From positions 1 through 43,546 of the forward strand of contig NZ_PVXO01000002.1 in the NCBI RefSeq assembly GCF_002995785.1: a stretch of 43,546 bases of DNA, written 5' to 3'. The notes beneath the pieces were generated by a model. It saw only the letters and a program-made list of their open reading frames with translations, ran no database searches and had not been told where the DNA came from. Both the position numbers and the translations under genes were made by a program. This document shows positions 25,007 to 33,753 of the stretch, in pieces. Position 1 is the stretch's first letter, and every line of letters starts with the position of its first letter. The stretch comes from Clostridium liquoris. GTDB lineage: Bacteria; Bacillota; Clostridia; Clostridiales; Clostridiaceae.

Positions 25007-25843
25007 ATGGAGAAAAATAGTACTAAAGAAATAGTAAATAAGTATAATTTTAAATTTACTAAAAGCCTAGGACAAAATTTTTTAATAGATTCACAGGTTT
25101 TAACAGACATTGTAGAAGGAGCAGAAATAAATAATAATGATTTTATTATAGAAATAGGTCCAGGAGTAGGTACGTTAACTAAGGAACTTCTTAAAGCAGC
25201 TAAAAAGGTTATGGCAATAGAATTAGATTCGGATTTAGTACCTATACTAAAAGAAGAGCTAAAAGACTATGAAAATTTCCAGCTTATAAATAAAGATGCT
25301 TTAAAGGTTGATTTCAATGAAATAATTGGAGAAGAGCAATCTGTAAAGTTAGTAGCCAATTTACCATACTATGTAACCACGCCCATAATTGCTAAGTTAT
25401 TAAATGGACATTATAAATTTAAATCCTTAACTATAATGATTCAAAAGGAAGTAGGAGAAAGAATAGCAGCAAAGCCAAATACTAAAGAATATGGAGCATT
25501 ATCATTATTAGTACAATATTATTGTGATATAAAGATAATAAGGAAAGTATCGCCATCCTCTTTTATGCCTAAGCCGAGAGTAGAGTCCATAGTTATTAGA
25601 TTAGATAGATTAGATGAACCAAAGGTTAAAGTTAAAAATCAGGAGTTATTCTTTAAAATAGTTAGGGCATCCTTTAATATGAGAAGAAAAACCTTGTGGA
25701 ATGCTCTTAAAAGTTTAGGAATAAATAAGGATTTATTAGAAAAAGCTTTAGGAGAAGCAGAAATAGACCCCAAAAGAAGAGGAGAAACATTATCAATAGA
25801 TGAATTTGGAAGGTTATCAGACTGTATAAATGAATTATTATAA
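25007..25843 (+). CDS. rsmA: 16S rRNA (adenine1518/1519-N6)-dimethyltransferase
   Basis: A 278-residue KsgA enzyme that dimethylates two adjacent adenines near the 3' end of 16S rRNA during 30S maturation. Motifs are [22 protein letters not shown] (SAM site), [19 protein letters not shown] (catalytic NLPY) and IQKEVGERI. The C-terminal helical domain ends with [15 protein letters not shown]. The length is standard. A TTG at 24989 is in frame inside rnmV, but AAGGAGA at 24993-25000 sets ATG 25007. It is the last gene of the rnmV-rsmA pair; no strong terminator follows. Confidence 0.97.
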   Translation: MEKNSTKEIVNKYNFKFTKSLGQNFLIDSQVLTDIVEGAEINNNDFIIEIGPGVGTLTKELLKAAKKVMAIELDSDLVPILKEELKDYENFQLINKDALKVDFNEIIGEEQSVKLVANLPYYVTTPIIAKLLNGHYKFKSLTIMIQKEVGERIAAKPNTKEYGALSLLVQYYCDIKIIRKVSPSSFMPKPRVESIVIRLDRLDEPKVKVKNQELFFKIVRASFNMRRKTLWNALKSLGINKDLLEKALGEAEIDPKRRGETLSIDEFGRLSDCINELL

Positions 25844-25874
25844 AAATCTTTTGTAACTTTTCACTGTTGTTGTT

Positions 25875-25902
25875 CACTTTTTGAATAATACCTCATATAT
25901 TA
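25875..25902 (+). promoter_or_regulatory. possible sporulation-type promoter
   Basis: CAC (25875-25877), a 16-base gap and CATATATTA (25894-25902) resemble the SigK pattern (ACm then CATAnnnTA). A sigma-A reading is also possible because the area is rich in TATAAT-like strings. This is weak evidence. Confidence 0.3.
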
Positions 25903-25933
25903 TAATGAATAAAATATATGGAGGTAAATTAAG

Positions 25934-27124
25934 TTGGCACAAAAAAAGAGTTATAGTAGATACTTTATTATATTGCAAGAAGATGAAAGAGGATATGCCC
26001 TTGCTTCCGATAAACTGCCTACAGGTTACGTTAAATTAGAATTAAGGAATGATAAGTGTAAGGTATCTTATTATGTTCAAAACTTAAAGAAGGAATTAGC
26101 ACCTTACTACATGGCGCTAATACTAGGGAAAAAAGATATTAATAAAATAATAAAAATAGGAGAATTGAACATAGATAACTACGGAAGGGCTGATGTATCC
26201 TATGAATACTTAGCTGATAACATAGCAGATACAGGTATGTCAATGGATAATGTATCAGGGGCAGCCATAGTTAAATTATTAGATAAGAATATAATATCAG
26301 TACTTAGTGGGTTTTTAACATCAGATATACCTAAGTGGAGAGAATATGAAATAATTGAAGTCATGGCTAGGGAAGAAAAAGCAGAGGAAGAAAAGATAGA
26401 TGAAGTAAAAATAGATGAAGTAAAAATAGATGAAGAAAAGAGTATATTTGATAAGTATGAAGAAAGTATCGAGCAAGCAAGACAGCAGGGGGAAGATTTA
26501 AGAGTTGACATAACTGAAGCTGAACAGAAAAAAGAAGATACTACTGTACAGAAAGAAGAGACTACTGTACAAGTTATGGATATGAAAGAAGAAATAAAAG
26601 ACAATATATCAGATGATATATCAAAGGGAAAAGAGGCAGCCGAGGAAAATATAATAGTATCAAATGAATATAGTAGAGATTATAAAGGATATGAAAAATG
26701 GCCAAAGGGTAAAACAGGGGAATTTTTCAAGGCAATAGCTAAGGATCTTGAAGAAGTAAAAGGGGAAATAATAGATATAAAAAAATGTGTATGGTATAAA
26801 GTGCCTATAAAAGATGTAAATGAAATGTATTATATATCTGATTATAACAAATATTCAGTGATTTACTATCCCATGATAAACTATTATAATTATATAAGAC
26901 CTTATGGACATTATTTTGTAGGATATAAATGTGATAATGAAGGTAAAATGAAATATTTAGTATATGGTATACCTGGTGGAAAGTCTGTAAAGGATCAGCC
27001 TTTTGGTGGAAAATCTGGATTTGTAACCTGGGTACCAGCTAAGTCAGGAAGATATGGATGCGAAGGTTATTGGCTAATGTTCTATGATTTCAGGGCTTCT
27101 ACTATATTGATTCCTGTTAAATAG
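25934..27124 (+). CDS. unknown protein with low-complexity repeats and aromatic C-terminal domain
   Basis: A 396-residue soluble protein that I cannot assign to a characterised family. An N-terminal domain (about 1-140) opens with RYFIILQEDERGYALASDK. A highly charged linker (about 150-255) follows, with repeats KIDEV x3 and DTTVQKEETTVQ. A C-terminal domain (about 258-396) is rich in Tyr, Trp and Gly (GHYFVGYKCDNEGKMKYLVYGIPGG, WVPAKSGRYGCEGYWLMFYD). In Bacillus the gene after ksgA is the spore protease yabG, but no YabG similarity is seen. The start is TTG 25934 behind GGAGG. A possible SigK-like promoter and the repetitive linker hint at a spore-coat-type role, as inference. Confidence 0.85.
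   Translation: MAQKKSYSRYFIILQEDERGYALASDKLPTGYVKLELRNDKCKVSYYVQNLKKELAPYYMALILGKKDINKIIKIGELNIDNYGRADVSYEYLADNIADTGMSMDNVSGAAIVKLLDKNIISVLSGFLTSDIPKWREYEIIEVMAREEKAEEEKIDEVKIDEVKIDEEKSIFDKYEESIEQARQQGEDLRVDITEAEQKKEDTTVQKEETTVQVMDMKEEIKDNISDDISKGKEAAEENIIVSNEYSRDYKGYEKWPKGKTGEFFKAIAKDLEEVKGEIIDIKKCVWYKVPIKDVNEMYYISDYNKYSVIYYPMINYYNYIRPYGHYFVGYKCDNEGKMKYLVYGIPGGKSVKDQPFGGKSGFVTWVPAKSGRYGCEGYWLMFYDFRASTILIPVK
26392..26438 (+). repeat. in-frame 15-base tandem repeat
   Basis: About three copies of a 15-base unit (AAAAATAGATGAAGT) encode KIDEV repeats in the linker of the unknown protein. A second, 21-base imperfect repeat (around ACTACTGTACA, 26533-26574) follows in the same gene. Confidence 0.8.
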
Positions 27125-27149
27125 GTATGCAAAATGCATACCTATTTTT
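27120..27149 (+). terminator. intrinsic terminator
   Basis: AATAGGTATGCA pairs with TGCATACCTATT, followed by T residues. The stop codon at 27122 lies in the left arm. Confidence 0.85.
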
Positions 27150-27242
27150 GTTAATATTTTCGAAATCATTATCATATACTTTAATATTAGAGAATTATGG
27201 AGGTGGATTTCACTTCTTAATATAAAGAGGGGTATGATTAGT

Positions 27243-27833
27243 ATGAAAGTTATTATATTAAATAAGAAGAGATTAGGAGTTTCAATAATTATAATAGGGC
27301 TCATGGTTGTAATGTTTAGCATACAAAATGAATTTAAGGATAGAATGAAATTAACTACTTTAATGCAAAGTAATATCAATTCATTAAAAGAGTATAAAGC
27401 TTTAAACCAAGAGCTAACATATAAGCTGCCTGCTGAGTGGACTACCAGTGAGAAAGCATTTGAAGGAAATGAAATAATTTATCATAATGATTTCCAATCT
27501 AATGATTTGAAAATACATGGTTTTGTAGAAGTGTGGAATATGAAAGAAGATTTAAAAGAATTCCTTAAAAAAAGTGAGGAAATATCAAAAATACAAAATA
27601 TAATTAGTAATTATAAGGCTAAAGTAATTTCAATAAATAATAAGGATTGGTACTTGGTAGAATATACAATTGAAAACTCCCAAAATGCAAAATTTGAGAG
27701 TTACGAATACTTTATAAAAAATGATGATAGGCTATTTAGATTTTCATTTTTCGTACGTCAGGATAACTTTAAGGAGAATATGCCGGCTATATTTAAAACA
27801 ATAGTACAAACTTTAAATTACAAAAATCAATAG
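27243..27833 (+). CDS. membrane-anchored protein of unknown function
   Basis: A 196-residue protein with a single N-terminal membrane segment (about 11-28, GVSIIIIGLMVVMFSI) and an extracellular domain of about 165 residues. The domain has the alternating strand pattern of PsbP/DUF1795-like lipoproteins (YKLPAEWTT, FVEVWNMKEDLKEFLKK, YLVEYTIEN, FRFSFFVRQDNF), but I do not claim that family. An ATG at 27234 is in frame; AGAGGGG spacing favours 27243. It stands alone between a terminator and the lgt promoter. Confidence 0.75.
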   Translation: MKVIILNKKRLGVSIIIIGLMVVMFSIQNEFKDRMKLTTLMQSNINSLKEYKALNQELTYKLPAEWTTSEKAFEGNEIIYHNDFQSNDLKIHGFVEVWNMKEDLKEFLKKSEEISKIQNIISNYKAKVISINNKDWYLVEYTIENSQNAKFESYEYFIKNDDRLFRFSFFVRQDNFKENMPAIFKTIVQTLNYKNQ

Positions 27834-27893
27834 CAAAATAGGAATAAAGGTAATTAATATTAAAAATAAAGTATAAATATTGTTTATTTTATG

Positions 27894-27902
27894 TGTTATA
27901 AT
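27894..27902 (+). promoter_or_regulatory. extended -10 promoter of lgt
   Basis: TGTTATAAT is an extended -10 element about 55 bases upstream of lgt; a -35 is not convincing. Confidence 0.5.
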
Positions 27903-27955
27903 ATTATTAAAGTTTTACTACTAAGTGATTTATTACGCAGGAGGAAATTATAAAT

Positions 27956-28732
27956 ATGAAACCAGTATTATTCCAAGTATTAGGGAAAGATATATATGGA
28001 TATGGAACAATGATAGCAATAGGTATTTTATCAGCATTATTATTATTGAACTATAGAATTAAAAATAAGGGCTATAATGAAGACGATATTTTTAATATGT
28101 CTATAGTTGCTATAATTTCCGGAGTATTAGGCGGTAAATTACTATATATTATAACTGATATTAAAAATATAATTGAAGATCCTTCTATATTGAAAGATAT
28201 AGGGAATGGGTTTGTAATATATGGTGCTATAATTGGAGGAGCCTTAGCAGTATATTTATTTTGCAAAAAAAAGAAATGGGAAACATTAAAGATGTTTGAT
28301 ATAGTAATTCCATCTATTCCATTGGCCCAAGGATTTGGAAGAATAGGCTGTTTCCTTGCAGGATGTTGTTATGGAAAACCAACAACATTACCAATAGGAA
28401 TTGAGTTTACTAACTCTCCTTTTGTTTCTGCCGGAGTAACAAGACATCCCACTCAACTTTACTCAGCTGTTTTTGATTTTTCCCTAGCCTTATTTTTATT
28501 ATGGTATAATAGGAAAGAAAGAAAAGACGGTAGAATATTTTCAGCTTATATCATAATATATGGAATTGGCAGAATAATAATAGAATTTTTCAGAGATGAT
28601 CCTAGGGGAAAAGTAGGAGCACTATCTACCTCCCAATTTATAAGTTTATTTGCAATAATAATAGGAATTATCATCTTTAATTTAGATAGATTTAAAAAAT
28701 TAAAAACTGATAATAAAAATATTTTCAATTAA
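27956..28732 (+). CDS. lgt: prolipoprotein diacylglyceryl transferase
   Basis: A 258-residue seven-helix membrane enzyme that transfers diacylglycerol from phosphatidylglycerol to the lipobox cysteine of prolipoproteins. YGAIIGGALAVYLF, QGFGRIGCFLAGCCYG (the Lgt signature region) and RHPTQLYSAVFDF are visible, and the C-terminal helices close with the GRIIIEFFRDDPRG motif. AGGAGG precedes ATG 27956. A lipoprotein gene follows after 18 bases. Several lipoproteins of this window (5865, 28751, 32439) are expected substrates. Confidence 0.95.
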   Translation: MKPVLFQVLGKDIYGYGTMIAIGILSALLLLNYRIKNKGYNEDDIFNMSIVAIISGVLGGKLLYIITDIKNIIEDPSILKDIGNGFVIYGAIIGGALAVYLFCKKKKWETLKMFDIVIPSIPLAQGFGRIGCFLAGCCYGKPTTLPIGIEFTNSPFVSAGVTRHPTQLYSAVFDFSLALFLLWYNRKERKDGRIFSAYIIIYGIGRIIIEFFRDDPRGKVGALSTSQFISLFAIIIGIIIFNLDRFKKLKTDNKNIFN

Positions 28733-28750
28733 CCTAGGAGGTTAAATAGA

Positions 28751-29593
28751 TTGTTTAAGGGAACAAATAGAATTAATAGAAGTATTATATTAGCAGTAAT
28801 ATTGATTTTTAGTTTATGTTTTACCGGTTGTAGTAAATTGGATTCAATGAAAGTAAAGTTAGGGCTAAAAAATAATGATTTTGAATATATAAAACAAAAT
28901 AAAATAGAAAAAATAGTTATACAGAATACTAGAGATCAAGGATATAGATTTGTTGTAACAGATAAAAAGGCTATCCAGGAGCTTTATGAAATCTTATCCT
29001 CTGCTAAGGAAGTAAAGGAAAAATCAACTTTAAAACCTGATTATGTCTTTGAGATGCATGAAGGTCATAATAAAGTTCATAAGTTTAATTATGTTGCAGG
29101 GTTAGATAAGTCAAACGGAGGGAACTTATATAGTGATGATAAAATATATATAGTTTCAAAGAGAATAGATAATGATATAATAAAAAACTTTTGGAATATA
29201 AGAATTCCTAAAGATTTTACGGATATATATTATAATTCAATTCTAAAAACCTTAAATGAATATTTAAAGGATACTAAGAGTAACAAAAGTATAGGAATTA
29301 ACTTAGATGAAGATATAGATATAGCAAAATTTATTCTTTCTACAGATCTAGAGGATTTTAAAGGTAAACTAAAAGATAAATATACTAATGCAAATTTAGT
29401 AGAGGGAGATAATTCTAAATATAATGTATTGATGACAGTAAAAACTCAGGGATATAAGCGACTTCTATATAAATCAACTATAACTTTTTATGATAGAACA
29501 GAAAAAAGTGAAACTAAATATTATATAAAAGCTGAATATGTAAACAGAAGTTGGGATATAGGAGTATACAATAGTAAACCAGATGGATTTTAA
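28751..29593 (+). CDS. putative lipoprotein of unknown function
   Basis: A 280-residue exported lipoprotein. A hydrophobic segment ends in the lipobox FTGC (Cys26). The rest is a soluble, charged, Lys-rich region with alternating strands and helices and no recognised motif. The start is TTG 28751 behind AGGAGG. It follows lgt by 18 bases and is probably co-transcribed with the enzyme that would lipidate it. Family unknown. Confidence 0.8.
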   Translation: MFKGTNRINRSIILAVILIFSLCFTGCSKLDSMKVKLGLKNNDFEYIKQNKIEKIVIQNTRDQGYRFVVTDKKAIQELYEILSSAKEVKEKSTLKPDYVFEMHEGHNKVHKFNYVAGLDKSNGGNLYSDDKIYIVSKRIDNDIIKNFWNIRIPKDFTDIYYNSILKTLNEYLKDTKSNKSIGINLDEDIDIAKFILSTDLEDFKGKLKDKYTNANLVEGDNSKYNVLMTVKTQGYKRLLYKSTITFYDRTEKSETKYYIKAEYVNRSWDIGVYNSKPDGF

Positions 29594-29658
29594 AGATACT
29601 TGTTAGTGCTATAATTATTAAGGCATTCACATAAAGAAGATAGTTAGGAGGAAGACTT

Positions 29659-30504
29659 ATGAGTAATTGTGATAGTTGTCCAAGTAAAGGGAAATGTGAT
29701 AGTAAAGAATCCAGTTGTTCTAAATTAGTTCCTAAATATGGTAGAATAAAAAATATAATTGGAGTAATTAGTGGTAAAGGTGGAGTTGGGAAATCTACAG
29801 TTACTGGAATATTAGCAGTCCAATTAAGAAAAGCTGGATATAAGGTTGGAGTTTTAGATGGAGATATAACAGGACCATCAATGCCAAGATTCTTTGGCAT
29901 AAATGAAAAGAGAGCAGAGATATATCAAATAGGAAATACTGAAGAAGTTAAGTTTGTACCTGTGGAAACTTCTTTTGGGATAAAGGTTATTTCTTTAAAT
30001 TTATTAACTGAAGAGGAAGAACAGCCTGTTATATGGAGGGGCCCTGTTATTACAGGAGTTTTAACACAAATGTATACGGATACTGAATGGGGGGATTTAG
30101 ATTACTTGCTTATTGATATGCCGCCAGGGACAGGAGATGTAGCTTTAACTATAATGCAAAGTATCCCCTTAGAGGGAATGGTGGTAGTTTCTACTCCACA
30201 AGAAATGGTTTCTATGATAGTAAAAAAGGTTGTAATAATGGCAGAAAAGCTAAATGTAAATATATTGGGCGTAGTAGAAAATATGTCTTATGTTCAATGT
30301 GAAAAATGTGGTGAAAAAATAAGAGTATTCAGCAAAAAATCCGCAGAAGAACAAGCTAAGTACTTAGGAATTCCATTGATTTCTGAAATGCCAATAAATC
30401 TAAATTTAGTAGAAAGCATGGAAAAAGGTGAAGCTGAAAAGTTTGTAAGCCAGTATGAAGAATATAATAAACTACTAGATAGCTTTAAAAGGTTATGTAA
30501 GTAA
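29659..30504 (+). CDS. Mrp/Nbp35 family Fe-S cluster carrier ATPase
   Basis: A 281-residue P-loop protein that carries and delivers [4Fe-4S] clusters. The N-terminal Cys-rich tail (CDSCPSKGKCDSKESSC) is of Nbp35 type. The deviant Walker A is SGKGGVGKS (38-46), followed by GDITGPSMPRFFG and DMPPGTGDVALTIMQ. A C-terminal CEKC pair (Cys214, Cys217) would bridge a cluster between two subunits. It would serve the many Fe-S proteins of the window (ferredoxins, DUF362 protein, NrdG, UDG). AGGAGGAAG precedes ATG 29659. Confidence 0.94.
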   Translation: MSNCDSCPSKGKCDSKESSCSKLVPKYGRIKNIIGVISGKGGVGKSTVTGILAVQLRKAGYKVGVLDGDITGPSMPRFFGINEKRAEIYQIGNTEEVKFVPVETSFGIKVISLNLLTEEEEQPVIWRGPVITGVLTQMYTDTEWGDLDYLLIDMPPGTGDVALTIMQSIPLEGMVVVSTPQEMVSMIVKKVVIMAEKLNVNILGVVENMSYVQCEKCGEKIRVFSKKSAEEQAKYLGIPLISEMPINLNLVESMEKGEAEKFVSQYEEYNKLLDSFKRLCK

Positions 30505-30513
30505 TAAAAATGC

Positions 30514-30555
30514 AAACCATATAGTCTTTTATATAGAGGTTATATGGTTTTGTTA
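30514..30555 (+). terminator. probable terminator of the Mrp gene
   Basis: AAACCATATA (30514-30523) pairs with TATATGGTTT (30541-30550), with a T-rich tail. The loop is long. Confidence 0.6.
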
Positions 30556-30648
30556 TATTTACCATACTAGTATTGTTATAAATAAAACGCAATGGGGGAA
30601 AAATATATACGTAACAGTATTTTTATATTAAAAAGGAGGTAATCAGCA

Positions 30649-30840
30649 ATGAGAGCTTTTATAAATAAGGAGGCCTGTATAGGATGTGGGCTATGTCCAT
30701 CAATAGCATCAGATGTTTTTGAAATGGATGATGATGGAAAGGCTAAGGCTATAGCAGAGGATGTTCCAGGTGGATCTGAGGATGCAGCTAAAGAAGCAGA
30801 AACAAGCTGTCCAACAAATGCAATTTCAGTAGAAGAATAA
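30649..30840 (+). CDS. single-cluster [4Fe-4S] ferredoxin
   Basis: A 63-residue ferredoxin. CIGCGLCPS (Cys10, 13, 16) and the distal SCPTNAI (Cys54) supply four ligands for one [4Fe-4S] cluster. The acidic middle replaces the second cluster-binding motif. This is the monocluster type, distinct from the two-cluster ferredoxin at 216. AAAGGAGGTAATC precedes ATG 30649. A strong terminator follows directly. Confidence 0.95.
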   Translation: MRAFINKEACIGCGLCPSIASDVFEMDDDGKAKAIAEDVPGGSEDAAKEAETSCPTNAISVEE

Positions 30841-30847
30841 TATTAAA

Positions 30848-30879
30848 AATAAGGAGAAAAGTTTCTCCTTATTTTTTTA
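30848..30879. terminator. shared terminator of ferredoxin and the 58-residue gene
   Basis: AATAAGGAGAAA pairs with TTCTCCTTATT, followed by a T-run on the plus strand. The stop codon of the convergent minus-strand gene lies in the T-run. Confidence 0.85.
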
Positions 30880-31053
30880 GAAGAAATCAACTAATTTGTC
30901 ATTAGTAAGCCTTGTAGCATTAGGATCTATATTTACTGAATCTCCTATCTTTACATTTTGAGGGAGGCTAAATTTGCTTACACCCGTAGTTGTTCCATTC
31001 TCAAAACTTACGAAAGCTTCTGTATTGTTCATGTCTATTACTTTGCCTATCAT
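30877..31053 (-). CDS. 58-residue conserved-looking small protein
   Basis: A short gene transcribed against the ferredoxin. It is preceded by a strong GGAGGGG site before the ATG at 31053. The protein reads MIGKVIDMNNTEAFVSFENG, then TTTGVSKFSLPQNVKIGDSV, and ends NDKLVDFF. The strand-rich pattern (VIDMNNTEAFVSFENGTT, then KIGDSVNI) suggests a small beta-barrel like an SH3 or translation-type fold, but this is inference. No family is recognised. Confidence 0.75.
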   Translation of the reverse strand: MIGKVIDMNNTEAFVSFENGTTTGVSKFSLPQNVKIGDSVNIDPNATRLTNDKLVDFF

Positions 31054-31239
31054 TTACTGCCCCTCCTTAATAATTATCATTAATAGTATTTACATATTTA
31101 ATTAATTTAACCTAAATGTATATATGAATATATAAGTTAAATTGATTAAACTCACAATAATAGTGTAAAGTCTAGTTGTAAATTAAATTTAATAGAGATA
31201 TAATTTTAATTGAAAACGTGGTATAAATTGGAGGAAGAT

Positions 31240-32334
31240 ATGGGCAAAGAGCTGCTAATTTTCTTGTTGATATTATCTATAGGTATGATCTTCATACAGT
31301 TAATAAGAATTAAGAAAATGAAAAAGTATATCAAGACAATAAAGAAAATAAGGGAAACATTATATGATGTTTCATATACCATAAGTAATACTGATAATGA
31401 AGAAGAAATATATTCTAGAATATTAAATGTATCCATAAATCTAATTCCTTATGCATCTAAAGGAAGCATACTCATATTAGAAGATAATAATAGATTTTAT
31501 TATAAAACATTAGTAGGTTATCCCAAAGTATTACAGGATATTTCACTTACAAAGGAAGAGCTATTTATAAACAATATAAAATCTAAAGGCAGTATAATTA
31601 TAAAAAATCCTTCTAAATTTGATGAAAACTTTCTAAGTAAAGAAAAAAACAATAAATTAATAAAAAATAATGCTTTGGATATTAGTTGTACTATAAGTTC
31701 TCCATTGTATATAGATAATAGCTTAATAGGATTATTAAACATTGATAGTACAAGCTATAATAAAACTTTTACCGAAGAAGATAGGATGTTTATGGATTAC
31801 ATAAAAAATGAATTGGAATTAGTACTAAAGAATTCCTTAACACAAAAGAAGCTAAGATATATGGCAAATTATGATGAACTTACGGGTCTTATAAATAGAA
31901 GACGTTTTAAAGATATCTTTTACAGCGGGGTAGATATAGTAAAAAATCAAGGTACTATGCTATCAGTGGTAGCTATAGATATTAATAATTTTAAATTTAT
32001 TAATGATACCTACGGTCATAATGTTGGAGACAGCGTATTAAAAGCTTTTGCAGAAGTATTAAAAAATAATATTTCTAAAGAACATATATGCGCTAGAATA
32101 GCAGGAGATGAATTTATAATACTGCTAAAGAATTATAGCTTAGAAGAATCTCGCAATAAGATGGAGGAAATTAGAGATACATTAAGTGATTTAAATTTAC
32201 ATAATACTAATTTGGATTTCAGCTATGGCGTATATTGTGTCACGGATAGAAATAATATATCTCCAGATGATATATTAATAAAAGTGGATAGACAGATGTA
32301 TAAGTACAAAAAAATATGGCACTGCAATGTATAA
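31240..32334 (+). CDS. GAF-GGDEF diguanylate cyclase-like protein
   Basis: A 364-residue signalling protein. One N-terminal membrane helix (about 5-22) is followed by a GAF-like sensory domain (about 55-200, LIPYASKGSILILEDNNRFYY, CTISSPLYIDNSLIGLLNID) and a GGDEF domain (about 205-355). The signature is AGDEF (288-292), an accepted active variant, with AIDINNFKFINDTYGHNVGD as the GTP/metal segment. No RxxD inhibitory site precedes it. It should make c-di-GMP. A TTG at 31210 is in frame, but GGAGG at 31230-31234 fits ATG 31240. Confidence 0.9.
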   Translation: MGKELLIFLLILSIGMIFIQLIRIKKMKKYIKTIKKIRETLYDVSYTISNTDNEEEIYSRILNVSINLIPYASKGSILILEDNNRFYYKTLVGYPKVLQDISLTKEELFINNIKSKGSIIIKNPSKFDENFLSKEKNNKLIKNNALDISCTISSPLYIDNSLIGLLNIDSTSYNKTFTEEDRMFMDYIKNELELVLKNSLTQKKLRYMANYDELTGLINRRRFKDIFYSGVDIVKNQGTMLSVVAIDINNFKFINDTYGHNVGDSVLKAFAEVLKNNISKEHICARIAGDEFIILLKNYSLEESRNKMEEIRDTLSDLNLHNTNLDFSYGVYCVTDRNNISPDDILIKVDRQMYKYKKIWHCNV

Positions 32335-32412
32335 AGTTAAGTTGTTTATTTAAAATATACAGAATAGACCAGCGGCAACAACAGAAACTAATTGGATATC
32401 CTTTAATTTTCA

Positions 32413-32446
32413 ATAAAAAAGACGATTTCTCGTCTTTTTTATTTAA
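32413..32446. terminator. bidirectional terminator
   Basis: AAAAAAGACGA pairs with TCGTCTTTTTT around TTTC. It lies between the convergent GGDEF and DUF3048 genes. Confidence 0.8.
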
Positions 32447-33440
32447 TTTCTATTTGAGATTTTTTATCTATAATATTCCACCAAGTTTTTCCGGGGGATA
32501 GAGGTATTTCCTTATTCTGCTCATCCAATAAAATAGTATTGGAATTAGAATCCTTTTTAAACCATTTGCATTTAACAAATTTACCATTGCTTATAATATA
32601 GGCTTCCCCTTCTCCTATAAGTTTTATATCTAGATGTAAACCATCTTTTTGTAATGTTATATCTGTTATTTGGATTATAATATTGCTTGCTGTTAAGGGT
32701 GCCGAATCTTCTCTGTTTAGACATTGATCTGATGAAATATACTTATAATACAATCCATTTTTATAGATATAAGAAGTAGTATAATATTTATTAAGTTTTA
32801 ATGTTGCACTAGCAGCAGCAGGAAGATTATTGGTTTGCCAATAATCTTTATTAAATTTAAGGGAGGATTTTGGGGTAATAGAAATATTTTTTTCCTTTAT
32901 TAAACCCCTTAATTTAGAAGAAGAGGTATAAAGGCTATGTTCGTATATTCTATTTTTATCTCTCCAATAGGCATTTCCATATTTAAACTCATTTAAACTT
33001 GGCAGGTTTTCCTTCTCTATTCTTTCTTTAGCTTCCTCACTATATCCACAATGAGCGAAGGGAAGTTTATTTTCTATAGCTATATCTAGAAAGTAAGGCC
33101 TAGCGCTTCTTACAGGACCAATTTTTTCAGAATCTTCTTTGTGGTATAAGGCAATAAATCTAGGAATTCCGCCTTCTGCCATGGTCTCATATACTATATC
33201 AGCATTAATTAATCCAGATTGAGGACGGGCATCCTTTGAATTTTCTATTATCACCATGAATGGAATTTTATTATATGTTTCCTTTGTAATTTTTTCTCCT
33301 GTATAGGGAGAAAAATATTCCTCCTCAACCTTTGCAGCAGGATCCTGGTTTTTAATATTGGTTTTCTTTTCAGAGCTTTTGCTGCAGCTGCTAAAAATCA
33401 TAAGTGGTAAGCATAGGAATAAAGATATAAGTTTTTTCAT
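32439..33440 (-). CDS. DUF3048 (YerB-like) lipoprotein
   Basis: A 333-residue lipoprotein. The signal ends in the lipobox FSSC (Cys19). The N-terminal DUF3048 domain follows with NRIPFMVIIENSKDARPQSGL-like sequence (PFMVIIENSKDARPQSG), DIVYETMAEGGIPRFIALYH and KIGPVRSARPYFLDIA, then the C-terminal domain ends in LSPGKTWWNIIDKKSQI. YerB family members are surface proteins of unknown role, some linked to spores. Two ATGs are possible (33446, 33440); GGAGG at 33453-33449 suits 33440. Confidence 0.92.
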   Translation of the reverse strand: MKKLISLFLCLPLMIFSSCSKSSEKKTNIKNQDPAAKVEEEYFSPYTGEKITKETYNKIPFMVIIENSKDARPQSGLINADIVYETMAEGGIPRFIALYHKEDSEKIGPVRSARPYFLDIAIENKLPFAHCGYSEEAKERIEKENLPSLNEFKYGNAYWRDKNRIYEHSLYTSSSKLRGLIKEKNISITPKSSLKFNKDYWQTNNLPAAASATLKLNKYYTTSYIYKNGLYYKYISSDQCLNREDSAPLTASNIIIQITDITLQKDGLHLDIKLIGEGEAYIISNGKFVKCKWFKKDSNSNTILLDEQNKEIPLSPGKTWWNIIDKKSQIEIK

Positions 33441-33680
33441 AATCATTTCCTCCAGTCTATAATTAGTTCAACTTTATTGTATACATAAATTACCATTTAG
33501 CGCAAATTAATAAATATCTATTTAGTGTAGAATTATTTGCATTTATTTCATTTAAAGTAATGTATATACTAAATTCTCTATTTTTAAAATATCAACGTCA
33601 TCATAGGTATAAGAAAATGAAGAATAAGAAGGTAATGAGTAGTAACCAGGTATATTATCATTTCAATGTTATTCTTAAAA

Positions 33681-33709
33681 TTGCTTAAAATAATTTGCCA
33701 TAGTATAAT
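33681..33709 (+). promoter_or_regulatory. nrdD promoter
   Basis: TTGCTT (33681-33686), 17 bases, then a perfect TATAAT (33704-33709). Start of transcription is expected near 33716. Confidence 0.75.
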
Positions 33710-33721
33710 GTCATGGTGCAT

Positions 33722-33735
33722 ACACAATATATAGT
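33722..33735 (+). promoter_or_regulatory. NrdR-box-like operator
   Basis: ACACAATATATAGT closely fits the NrdR box pattern (ACAcwATATaTwGT), placed just after the expected transcription start. A second tandem box, normal for NrdR, was not found at the expected spacing. Confidence 0.5.
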
Positions 33736-33753
33736 AGTTAGGGGGAATTAGTT

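Larger units (their letters stand above)
33441..33753. other. intergenic region with nrdD promoter and NrdR-box-like site
   Basis: 313 bases without an ORF between two divergent genes. The right part contains the nrdD promoter and the NrdR-like site. The rest is AT-rich with nothing else recognised. Confidence 0.55.

Noticed and set aside
26392-26574. CRISPR-like repeats
   Set aside because: Repeat units are 15 and 21 bases, in frame within a coding region, with no spacers and no cas genes.
26200-26604. 134-codon reverse frame opposite the repeat linker
   Set aside because: Low-complexity Ser/Phe-rich shadow caused by the Glu/Lys/Asp-rich linker on the plus strand.
32316-32501. 62-codon plus-strand frame after the GGDEF gene
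   Set aside because: It overlaps the GGDEF 3' end and runs through the bidirectional terminator into the antisense of the DUF3048 gene.
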